The notes beneath the pieces are model-generated. The model saw only the letters and a program-made list of their open reading frames with translations, made no database searches and had not been told where the DNA came from. From contig NC_084672.1 of the NCBI RefSeq assembly GCF_028389875.1, positions 10,156,458-10,220,457 of the forward strand: a stretch of 64,000 nt of DNA, read 5' to 3'. This stretch comes from Rhea pennata. Lineage: Eukaryota; Chordata; Aves; Rheiformes; Rheidae. The position numbers and the translations under genes are program-made. Below, one piece after another: positions 50,471 to 61,690 of this stretch (positions are counted from its first letter, which is position 1; each line of letters opens with the position of its first letter).

Positions 50471-53164
50471 ACCTCAAAAGTGCATGAATCAAGAAGGGCT
50501 CATTTTCCCTTTTTCACATTCACTGATGCCAAAAGATGTCAGAATCCACTGAATATATTTGCAATAAATTACTGGCCTTCAGAGATATTTAGCTAATTCT
50601 TCCAAAACCAAACCCATATCTCCTTTTTTAAAAGCATGAGCATATACTAAAAAGCAGAATCGTGCCAGCTGTCATGGATACTTTGACATTCAGAGGTTAT
50701 CCAAGAGAACGTTGGTTTTTGAACTTGCTCCATGATATGTCTAGCACAATGTTACCAATTAAATCACAATTGAGGTCTCAATATTTCAAAATTGGCTTCA
50801 CATTCATGAGAATTAAAATAAAGGTATAAATTGAGTTTCTTTACCTTTGTCCATGCATTTTAAACTTTTAAGTGCTACATACCCTGAACACTTGACCACA
50901 GTGATGCAGACTGAGAATTTTGATTACCTTTTCCATAGTCATAAAGCTTGTATAACCATGCTCCGTTTGCCTCCCACCCTCAGAATTTTTCAATCTGTAA
51001 TAGTTTCAGCCAATTTTGACAGCAAGGTAGAATTCCCAAAGAAAAGAAAGCTTCTGCAAGTTCAATGAAAATAACATGCCAAGGTAGGAAAGGAATGAGA
51101 GATCCTGTAAGTTTGTCCAATTAAAAAAAAAAAAAAAAAAAAAAAGATTAAAGTCCATGTTCATTCCTAGTTAGAGACCAGAGAATCCACATGAAAGAAA
51201 AATATTATAAATGGCTTAAGCATGGGAAAAATTTCAGCTGGAACTTGCATTTTCTTAAACACCAAAATCAGTCAAGCAGGAGACACAAAGACAGGGAAAA
51301 CAGATACCATTACTTTCTAGAGCTACCTGTCTTTATATGGAAGCTGAAACTGTATCATCAGGAATCTTCTTAAAGTATAGAATTCTATTACATCCCTTTA
51401 ATAAATTTGCATGTATCTGTTCCATTTCTTACTTTATCATCACTGTAAAGGAACAGCAGACTGTGCACATCAAGTTAAGTAAGGGAATTTCTGAGTAAAA
51501 TACTACACAGATCTCCATTCCCGCAAAGGATTCCAAAGGTCTTATTAAGGTCAAACAAAACTTTTGAAGTTTTACTGAAACAAAAATATTAAACTTTCAC
51601 AAAGGAAGAGACTGATCCAAACATGTGATGACTTCAAACTTTGTTCCAGATAGTCTATCTGTTTCAAACCTGCTGGCAAGACTTTAAAAGTGTTTGCCTT
51701 TAGTCAATATAAATTAATTCAGCAAACTCAGAACAGCCTAACCAGCACTTGCCTACAGGGTCTCAGAGCACAAAACCGATTACAGTTCTATAAGATACAG
51801 CTTTACGGTGGAGGAATCACAGAACATTTTTGAGTCACGCTCTTAGCGTATGATCTTTGATAGAAGTGTTATTGATGAGGTTATGCTATTCTGAATCTGG
51901 CAAACAAGAAGAGGCCTTAAACTAGAACCACTGCTAAAACAAAGTTTCATGTGGATTCATGCAGGAATGAGAACTGGGTGGGCAGGGAGCTTGGCTGGCA
52001 AATGTGGATAGGAGTGTTTGTGAGTGTGTGCGTGTGAAGGGGGGAGAGAAGCACAACAGGTTTTGCACAGTCTTAGAACAAAATCGGAGACGAACAGATA
52101 AAGAAATGAGTGCAAAAATAAACAGGTGCTGATTAAATGTGAATTGAAGCCTCGGGTCTTTTTTTTTTGATCATTCTACATTTGGGGGAAATAAATGAAA
52201 TTGTTGGAAAAATGCTGTGTTATTTTGCTGTTGGAAAATAAACAGGACTGTATAAACAACTCCTAATTCCATTATCCATTTTCCTTCTTAAGTAATACAG
52301 TTTTAAGACTACAGTTTCTGCATAGCTTCTTCTGGCACATAATACATGTCTATAATTCAGTTGATTCACGATGTTAAATACAGATACTGATCTGTTACCA
52401 TTTTTTTTTCTAAAATACTTTTTTTTAGCAGTTCTTAATATTGCCCACAAGATGGCACCAGTTTTTCTATGCAGAAAATTATTGCTACTTTCATAAAACA
52501 GCCTGAAATGTTTAAATCTGTATGAATCCCGGATAAAATGCCACAAAAGCTAACCATATCAAATTAGGCTTGAATTCTGGACTAGGAAATGTGATTAATG
52601 CTTTATTTCATTTCTGGAAAGTAAAACTAAGTTAAGTAACAAAGGTAGGTAGAAAAATATATAACATTGCATACAATCAATTTTTTAAACAAAATTAATT
52701 GGAATATTTATTCATTTCTAACCCAAATATATTTAGAAGAAATTATAACCTTTTTCTTTCATTTTCTATGTAAAGAAACAAAAAAGAAAAAAGAAAAGAA
52801 AGAAAGAAAACCTAACATATTTCACGAATGGTGCATCTATTTTACACAGACACTTATTTTCTGCTCCAACTTGTAGATGTTAAAGTTCTGCGTGTTTTCA
52901 CAATATAATAGATTACAAAATTCTTCTTAGATTTTGTACATAATAAACTAGATACACTCAGGCTGCATGAGTGCACTGCAATATTCCTAATTTGATAATT
53001 GCAGATATTTATTGGTAAAACACAGGATTTAATATAAGAATTATGGGCTTGAATATTAGCTCAAAATCTGAACAGTCCTGATACTGCAACTTAGAGACAC
53101 AATGTGCTTTAACAGATGGGGTAATGGAGAACTGAACCATGCTCAAGACCCGACCATTGGGTAA
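50471..53164. other. Intergenic downstream of CFAP161; no gene recognised
   Basis: AT-rich sequence. A run of 23 A lies at 51123-51145 and a GAAA-rich tract at about 52775-52811. The short open frames have no recognised domain. Confidence 0.55.
51123..51145. repeat. Poly(A) run, 23 bases
   Basis: An uninterrupted A run about 830 bases past the CFAP161 stop. It could be a retroposon tail, but no element body was recognised on its 5' side. Confidence 0.9.
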
Positions 53165-53290
53165 CTGTGGGGAGGCTCCATATTTTGCTTGTCCCAGTTT
53201 TGCAGTCTGTGAAATATGCACAGCAGTACTTGTGTTTTTTGCAAAGCACTTTGAGATATATCAATGAAAAGCAAGATAATATATTAAGAA
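53165..53290 (+). repeat. L2/MIR-like 3' relic
   Basis: The sequence 'ttttgcagtctgtgaaatatgcacagcagtacttg', followed by 'gcaaagcactttgagatatatcaatgaaaagc', keeps the order 'tctgtaaaatgg...', 'aaagcactttgagat', '...gatgaaaagcgct' known from the 3' end of vertebrate L2/MIR-type elements. It is diverged but consistent over about 100 bases. Confidence 0.45.
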
Positions 53291-56200
53291 GGCTTTTAAT
53301 ACACTGTCCGAATTAGACCCAATAAGAATATGTCCACATAAAAATATGTCCACTTTGCCTCCATTTCAGGCAGCTCAAAAGCTGTTAGCATGAAGTTGAT
53401 CCCGAGCTATTAGTCCTTGCTGAGGTACAGTGAGGAATTAGTTCAGATTCAATGCTATGCTAATATAGCTTTTTGTAAGTCTGAGGGACAGAAAAAACTC
53501 GCTTGCATATGCACATATATACTGCGTAGATATAAGCAGCAGGGTATTGAAGTCAAAAAGAGGAAGAGGGAATTCAAAGAATCAGCAAAGACAGTCATCA
53601 TCCTCTTAGTTTAGCTAGCATAGAAGTAATGCCGGAAAATAAAAATCCAGCTTTACATCTGCCTTTTCACTTTCTCTCTCTTCTGCGCACTCCCCCAACT
53701 TACATTTCACATCACCTCTCTTCTCCTCTGCTGTCTTCTAGCCCAGTTACTGATTTGCAATGGTTATAAAGTGCTCTGCTGGCACTTAGCACAAGTCCCT
53801 GGCCCCTCAGTCTAATCACATCAGTATCTTCAGAGGCTGCTTTCCTGTCAGTGACTGGCATGAGGAAGTGTTTTGGCTCAGCCAGCTGATCAGAGGAGGA
53901 GACCATCAGCAGAATTAGTAACTGGGTAAGACATCTGAAAAAAAAGAAAAGGCATAGAGAACATTACGATAGGAAATTCCACACAGCGGTGGAAGAAAAT
54001 ATTTAAGCACTGGAAAATTTGGTGCAGTTGGCAGGTGAGAGAATGATTTTGATAACATCTGTGCCCATCCACCTTAAGTTAGTATTGCACGTATGCTGTA
54101 ATTTGGGGGAGGGGGTTTCTTTTAAGACCAAGCTGTTGCTTTAGAAAGACTTAGACTTTTTAATGCATGAAAATTAAACTATGGAGGACATGGAATAAAA
54201 ATATGCAAGATATGAAATGCAAAATACATCAAATACAAATGGAAATTAGGAAATCTCTCTGTCATTTTGTCAGCTACACCTCTAGTTCTGCTCTGTTTTA
54301 GGCTCTTTCCCAGCTCTTGCCTCCATTCTCTGCCTGACCTTACTTTCCTTGCCCATATACATAGTATATGGAGGGACAAGTCACACCCTACCTAGCTCCC
54401 TTCTTCATGCTGTTTGGATTCATCCTGGAACTGGTAAAAGGGACTCTAATCTCCAAAACTGCATTTCCTTAGGCCAGAGGAGTGAAAAGAGCTGTCACTT
54501 TGCTGCATGTGTGCTGTTTCTGCAGGAATATGAGCAGCCATAATATGCCAGCTACATGATTTGCATGAAAGGTGTAGCCTTGCTCCAGTGAGAGGGACGC
54601 CTTGCCATAAAGACAACGGGAAAGCGAGACTCCCATTTTATTGGAAAGTCAGCTCCTGCTTTGGAGGGTATGTGATGAAGCAATTGCACTTAGATTTCTT
54701 GTTTTTTTTTCCCTCTGGTAGGCTCACACAAGGCAACATCTTTCATGCCAGAGAACAGAATCATCAGTACTGCACTAGAAATCACAGTCAAAACAGAATC
54801 CTTCCAAAGCTTCTGTATTTTTGGCAGGGGAGGACACTAAGTACGGTGGAAGAGGCACAAACCTTTAAAATCATTAAAAAATTGCTGATGACATTAATAC
54901 ACACATTTGCTGATGAAATTAATTCACGCACAAACATTTCTGTTCTATACACATCTGGGAAACTTATTTCCAACATCTGTCAAATGCTGCTTCAAACAGT
55001 AAGTCAAAACAAAACTAAACAGACCATCCAGTCACAGGCCAGCTAGTATACACGTTTCTATAATGCTCGCCTTGTTTTAATTGTAGGCTCCTAGGGGCAG
55101 GGACCATATCCTCATCTTTTTTTTTGTTTGTTTGTTTGTTTCCCAGACATAAAGAATTACAGCAGAAACGTACAGCAAGTAATAGCCTAAAGCTGTTACT
55201 GAAAGTAGTTGCAAAATGATAGAAAATCCAAGTGGACCTGGTACAAATAACCAGAGTTGTAGGCAAATGAAAGCCATGCAAGAAACAGCGCCAGCTAGTA
55301 AACTCAGTGTGGGGTATGGAGATGCAGCTGCCCAAGCAATTCTGACGCTAATAGGAGTTGCTAGGAGGAGAGCCCACAAACCACAGTGCTGTCCCTGTGG
55401 GTCTGACAAACCCACAGAGGGGAGAAGAATTATACACAGCAGTATTTATTTTTATATATATATTTAGGTTTTAATTATATGGTATAACATTTAAAAATAC
55501 CTAACTAGCTTTTAGCATAACTCTCATTTCCAAAAGTGACACCAGTCCTGAGAAACTGAAGAACTGTTTCTGCAGCTTGTTCAGGTTAAAACTTTTTGGA
55601 GCGAGGTGGTACACCTCTTCGAAGATCTGGGTCTAACTACGAAAATCACTTTTGCAAGTGGCATTTAGCTGTTTCTGAAAATGTAGTATTTATAAAAACA
55701 TTGAATCTGTAAGTGAAAACCCTAAATGAAAGTAGGGAACTAGTAAATAAAGCACTAAATTAAGGCTTGGGTTATCTTTCATTTATAAAAAATATTTTAA
55801 AAAACTCTTAGAACTCCTAAAACACTATTCAGCATGGATTATTGTTATAGGGCCTCTAAAAGATTAAACACAGCAATTTGTGAAATTCACATCAGACAGC
55901 CTCTGTCCTTCCTTCCTGGTTTCCTACCACTCCTCCTGTTTGGGCTTTCTGCCTCTTCCATATCCCGAAGAAACAACTGAGCAGTTGTTTGGGGAAAAGT
56001 TTAAGGTTCATCAGCTTTTCCGGTCTTTTTGCTGACAATTTTGGCAGCATCAGTTCTGCCAGAACACCCAAGATGTATTAAAGCCTTGCAGGGAGTTTAA
56101 ATGACCCTGAAAAGAGGCATATTTTGGCATATATATGTATATACATATAGATATATACACACACACTTATACACACGAGGCACTTCAACGCTGACACAGC

Positions 56201-59200
56201 AATAAGATGGAATAATACATATATATTTCAGCGCATGCAGAAGAACAATCTTTCATCATCCAGAAAAATATTAACTGGTTTCTTCTGAAAGCTTTTAAGA
56301 AGGGAATCTCAACTTTAGACTGTGGCAAAGCAGATGAGGGTGGGTAGGAGAACGAACGCCTGCATTTTCTTCACCTAGATAATAACACTGCACGAACTAA
56401 CTAGTTCTTCAAGGGTAATCTTTAGTATGAGCATCCTCACCACCACTCAAGTCCAATTGCAAAAGGCTTCACAGCATCACACGGTAACCCAGAATAACAG
56501 TTTAGCTACAGTGGCTGCTTCACTACCCCCGCTTTTGTTTTTCTCCATCACCCTTCCCCAGACACATTTTCTACCTCAGTACAATTCTGTGCCCACAGCC
56601 AGCTGACCTCAGGTCCTACTCATAGAGGGCCTCCCAGAGAAGGTAAGAAGTTTTCCAGAGATGGGCCAACTTCCGAGCTCTGCTATTTCTTCCTCTAGAG
56701 CCAGTCAATGTGATAATTCTCATAGGAACACATTGAGTAGGAAGTCCTAGACCACTTTACTATGTGGTCAATAATTCTTTATTACAAGAAAAGCAACTTT
56801 AATCTCAATGGCATAAATTTCGTGATAAAGTCTTGATTTTTTTTTTACTGTTTTATTTTCCTGAATTTGCTACAGAAAGAGCAGAATTTTACAAAATCTT
56901 CTCACTGAAGCACCAGCTTTGGATCAAACCAGAAATTCTGGCAAAAGTCATCATATTGTACAGGAATATTCATGGCCAACAAAATATTTTTGACCTGAAA
57001 TCAAGCAAACGTTATTAATTTTGGTAGGTTTTTCAATCTTCAGGTCCTGTGGTACTAGCAAAAGGGGTTTTAGGACTCCCAAACAGGTACAGCGAAATCC
57101 GTTGGCATTCAGGCTCTACCACAGAATGGGCAGCTTGAAAGGCAGACACAGAAGTGTCTTGCACCTTGTTGCCTAGAGAGGGGGAGCCCACCAGGGAAAA
57201 GGGGAAGATTTGAGTACGAAAATGCAAACCTTATAGACTGACCTCAGCAAGTTGCTGAAGAGAGTAGTTACTGTACGTCCTCGCTAAGCACCGAGAGAAG
57301 CAGCAGGGGATGAGGAAAGGCCATCCGGTGGTTACGTGGCCACGGAGTTGCATGGCATAACAAATTCCTGATGATCTCCACTGTGAAGTAAAACATATCT
57401 TAAACCATAATTGTTACAAAAATGGAGGTAGACCTGTTTCCTGTATACTTGCTTATGTACATGGTAAATTACTGCACACAGTTACTCAGGTGCAGGGCAG
57501 TTAACTGTCTCTTCTGTTTTTAAGGCCCTACCTTAGCTGGTGATCATAGTAGGGGTAAAGAGTAAAGAGACTATCTAGGACAAAAATCTGCTATGTTTCA
57601 ACTTTGTATTCCTGACCACTGTTTCAAACAAAGTGAAAACTCCTCCACTACCCTAGCTAATACGGTCTATCCCTCATTTTGCTATGAATTTTTCATGTGC
57701 CTTTCCATCCCTCATTTACCATATCTGTACACAAGCATCCCTCCCTCTTAAATGGGAATAGCTCTTTTCTAAAGGAAATCAGTAGAATTTACTTTGCAGA
57801 TGTCTACCAGCTCTCATGTGAACACCAAAGTAATGTTACAAAAAAATGTTATTGCTACTCGTAAATGTGTTGGCATTCAAAAATTTACCATAAAACTTGT
57901 TTGCATATGTTTGGTGTCAGATCCCACCAAATTTCATAGGTTTAATTAATAATAATGTTTATACCTTCTGTCATGGCAAAAATATTACCCTTCTCTGGAG
58001 TTACTCTCCTTTCCCCATATTCCTTTTACAGATAAAAGTGATAATTTGTTTAAAAGGGGTCTACATAGCAATCTCAATAGTTACAGTGCCTGACCTTTGA
58101 TACAACGTAGTTTATTGTTCTCACTGCTCATCGAAAATTTTGGAACATCTGGAAGTGTATTGTATTTCAATATTTTCCTCTGTCCTATGCTAAGTAATAT
58201 CTAACTGGATATATTAGCTGATTGTGCCATGTTAGGCGGTTAGGGAATTTTGTCCTGGAGTGCTAAATGATTTTAAACAGTATCACACTTTGGGACTAGT
58301 GAATGACTTCTACTGAACACCAGGCTTTATGCAGCATTCTGAAACACCAACACAAATTCCTGCTTGCTATGAAATTAGCTTAACAAGGATTTGGGGAGTA
58401 ACTATTTGCACTGTATAGTTGATGTGTGCAACCTTTTCATCTAAGCAATTATTTCTGAGAACAGAACATTCATTCATTACAAAAAGAATTGAGGCAAAGT
58501 TGATTTATACCATGCATTCAGTCTATTACACCCCACAACCATTAGCTGTTTGGTTTTAGCGGTTAAATGTTAAATATAAGCCAACCAGTGGTGAAGGCTT
58601 TTTGGTCAGCTCATGTCACCTATAGCAATTTTTAGGTTTTCTGCAACAATATAAGGTTCATATTGTAAACAAAGATGTTAATTCAGAATCGGTATAAATG
58701 GACAATAACAATTTTTTGGACATATCTGAAGTTAGCCCCTGAGCAGAACATATTAACATGCTGGCGCAGGGCAATTTTTCCAAATGAACAGTATAATTAA
58801 GCAAGGACAATTCTTCTGTGTAACTGTCATGAAGAGAGTATTCATCAGCTGAAGTTCTTTTGCCTGCAACATAGCAGCATCCCTGGCTGGGACAGGCTTC
58901 CTGGGTGTGGGACGATGAAGTTGAAACTGCACTGAGACACAATGAAAGGAGTTCTTAAAGAGCTCTGAAAACACATCCCTGAAAGCCAAAGGAAGAACAT
59001 AAACTGTTCAGAATATATTTAAATTTGCAGAACTATTTGTCCCTGGGAAGAATCCAAGATGATATTAAGCTTCTACGTGCAAACAGAAGTAATTTTCCTT
59101 GCAGAAATAAGCAATGATCATCTTTCCAACCTAGTCATAAAGGATAGCCATAGTTATATTTTTCAATAACAGTCTAAGAATTTTTCCTGTGCTCACACTT

Positions 59201-59759
59201 TCCTTCCCTGTTGATCAAAGTTTTTAAAAGTTCATTTGAAAGACTGTTCTAGATATTAAAAAAATGCATCAGTTAGTAACAATTTGCATCATATAATTCC
59301 CATTACTGCAAGAAGATCCTAGTATGATAAATCCACTAGTTATGGAATAAAATGCATCACAGAATTCATTAGACTACATAATGTTCACACACTGAGCGCA
59401 AGCAGAGCAACAACTAAGAAGTTACAATTAATAGTTTCACCTGGGCAAAGAAAACAAACCATTAGTGAGGTGAACCTATCTTACCTGATTTTGCCAATTA
59501 CTACATTACATTCTTCCAGTTCAAAATATGAATTGACCACCCAATGTGCAGGCTTTTGAAAAAAGCCCATCCTACAGGTAAAGAACTGAACTGAAAAGTA
59601 GCTCCCCAAACTGGTTACAGGAGCATCAACTGTTGCGGTAAGATTATTCACTCTGCCTAAACCAGCACACTGCTGCTGTGCTAAATTGCACAGAACAGAA
59701 TAAACATTCAAGAAAATTCTAATTACCCTAATCATTAAACTTTTTTTTCAAACCATACT
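53291..59759. other. Intergenic; no gene recognised
   Basis: AT-rich sequence with overlapping open frames at 54561-55046 (+) and 55015-55415 (-) that contain no recognised domain. A TA/CA simple-sequence block lies at about 56129-56176. A short L2-like segment is listed at 55079. Confidence 0.5.
55079..55115 (+). repeat. Short L2-like 3' segment
   Basis: The stretch 'attgtaggctcctaggggcagggaccatatcctcat' matches the pattern 'tgtaagctccttggggcagggaccatgtct' near the 3' end of L2-type elements. It is followed by a GTTT repeat at about 55125-55141. Confidence 0.4.
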
Positions 59760-59985
59760 TCTCATTTGAATGCCTCTGTCTGCACACTCAAGTCCTTCGT
59801 ACTGTCTCATGAAGATATGTAAGTACAGCATTGAAATTACTTTATAGCCATCTTCTGGGATATATAAAAAAAAATTCTTTAGTCTCTCACTGCAAAGCAT
59901 GCTCCTCAGACATCTTATAATCACTCTCCGAACTCTTTCCACTTTGTTAAAACGCGTTTTATTACAGGTGGCTGCCAGAATTGGG
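59760..59985 (-). mobile_element. CR1 LINE fragment, reverse strand
   Basis: Read on the reverse strand, 'cccaattctggcagccacctgtaataaaa' leads into 'gtggaaagagttcggagagtgattataagatgtctgaggagcatgctttgcagtgagagactaaagaa'. This follows the end of CR1 ORF2 and its 3' UTR ('caattctgg...', '...gagagggttcagagaag...', 'cagtgagagactcaag'). The frames are broken and the true 3' end could not be placed. Confidence 0.65.
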
Positions 59986-60611
59986 CACAAGGTGGCCAAT
60001 TTAATGCTCTGTTGAGTGGGGCGGTGGTGTTCCTCCTCCGTGCATCCCTTCCCAAGCTGGCGCCGAGGCCCCAGCGCGGCCGGGTGGCTCTTGCTGAGTC
60101 GTCACGTGCTGTTCTTGGAGACCACGGGGACTCCTTCCTGGTGCACCAAGGTTACAGTTTTCTGCCTCCCACCATTCTGTTGCTCTAGGTAAATGCTAAC
60201 TTCACCTATAGCTACTCTGGCTCCGCTTGTCTGTATACAGTTGTAACAACCAATTTCCATTAAATTAATTGATAAAGACTTTAGAACAGTGGGTAAAGGT
60301 GACTTAGCAGTGTAATCTGCTGTGTATCCCAAATGGCGTAAGGTGCTTATGGATAAAGAATAGCTGTGGACTAAGAAAAATATTATTATGACTCAGAAAG
60401 TACTTAAGACTGAATAAAATATATGAACAAATTGTTATATTCATCACGGAGGGACATTAACAAGGGGAGATCCCAAGACCTCCACCAAAATGGAGATTAT
60501 TTAATGCATTTACCACTCATCTGGAAAGCAAGCATGCAAGAGCACAGACAGCATAATTGCGAAATTACACATGATTGTTTAGAAAAGCCACAACTTATAA
60601 AAAGCCCTAAA
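59986..60611. other. Sequence between two opposed CR1 fragments
   Basis: A small GC-rich patch with CpG lies at about 60015-60120, including CACGTG at 60104-60109. The remainder is AT-rich. A 76-codon reverse frame (60102-60332) has no recognised domain. Part of 60420-60611 may be a decayed continuation of the CR1 on its right. Confidence 0.4.
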
Positions 60612-61020
60612 GGGAGGGACTGGGCAACAAGAGGGTAGCTGAAATTCAGTGTAGGTAAGTGTGAGGTAATGCACATCGAGAAAAACAATTTGAACTATTC
60701 ATATACACCGATGGTTTGCAAGTTAACCGCTCAAGAAAAAGACCTAGGCGTTACTGTGGACAGCTTAATGGAAACTTCTGCTCAGTGCACAGCAGTAGTC
60801 AAAAAAAGCAAACAAGATGATAGGCTCCGTTAAAGATAGGTTGGAGAATAATATTGGAAATAATAATAATGCCATAAAATAAATCAATAATATCTTCTCC
60901 ATTTCAAAATTAGCTTATTCGTCTTTCATTATATCTGAAAAGAAACAGGAATAATCTAGAAAAGGGAATTAAAAAGAATTTAGAGACATGGATAAACTTT
61001 TATAAAGTGATTAATATGTT
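60612..61020 (+). mobile_element. CR1 LINE fragment, ORF2 3' region
   Basis: From 'gggactgggcaacaagagggtagctgaaattcagtgtag', through 'gtgaggtaatgcacatcgag', 'aagaaaaagacctaggcgttactgtggacagc' and 'ctcagtgcacagcagtagtcaaaaaaagcaaacaagatgatagg', the order and wording follow the end of the CR1 reverse-transcriptase ORF. It is clear to about 60900 and probable to about 61020. Stops and indels break the frame. It is opposite in orientation to the fragment at 59760 and ends beside a CpG island. Confidence 0.75.
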
Positions 61021-61114
61021 TTATAATATGTTTAAAAGGCGTCTGAATTCAAATCAAGTCTTTTGTCTAAACAGCTTCTTTGCTCCTCAGTTGATCCCTG
61101 TGTAAATAGGGATA

Positions 61115-61690
61115 GCAGGAGCCACGTACCTTCGTGCTGTCCGCAGGGACGCCCAGATGAAACGCGACACATCGGTTGCTGCCGGCCCCCTCCCGAGCAC
61201 GAGGCCCGAATGCCGTTCCCGTACCGCTCCGGAGGAGGAGGGAAAGGGCTCCTTCCCCACCACCTCCTCGCTGCTCTCCCCGGCGCGGCCTGCAGCACCC
61301 GACCCGGCACCACGTCCCGGCCAGCTCGGGTCCCACCGGTGCCTACACCCAGCACCCTCCATCCACACGCCTCCCAGATCCCCAGAGCCACCCTAGCAAC
61401 CAAAACGGAGCCCTTCGTCCCCTTTTGCTCTCCCCTCCATCCCATACCGCAGAAACGAACCGCCCTCCGCTGCTGCCACGGCCCCCCGGCTCCCCGTGTG
61501 GATTCACAGCCCACCTTCGCCCCTCGACAGGCGCAGGCGCTGCCCCACAACCGCCGCCCCGCTGTCCTCGCCGGCAGGAGCATCAGCACCGGGCACGTGC
61601 CCCCGCCGGAGCATCCGCGCAGCACACCACTTCCCAAGCTCTGCAGCCTGCTGGCGGAAGCGCACGGTGCTGCTGGCATTAGCAATTGCT
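61115..61690. promoter_or_regulatory. CpG island with no recognised coding sequence
   Basis: About 550 bp of CpG-dense, C-rich (on +) sequence is flanked by AT-rich DNA. Open frames of 168-217 codons run through it on both strands at once. This reflects few stop codons, and the peptides are Pro/Arg/Gly/Ser-rich with no domain. On the reverse strand a near-perfect splice donor, ACGAAG|GTACGT, lies at 61130/61129, as if a first exon inside the island reads leftward. On the + strand TGCTGTCCGCAG|G at 61147 could be an acceptor. In human, IL16 lies downstream of CFAP161, so a 5' non-coding exon of the next gene is possible but unproven. Confidence 0.55.

Noticed and set aside
51123-51145. Poly(A) run as the tail of a processed pseudogene
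   Set aside because: No gene-like body upstream and no target-site duplication seen, so only the homopolymer is reported.
54561-55415. 161-codon + frame and overlapping 106-112-codon - frames
   Set aside because: The reverse frames run across an L2-like relic and a GTTT repeat, and the forward frame has no family resemblance.
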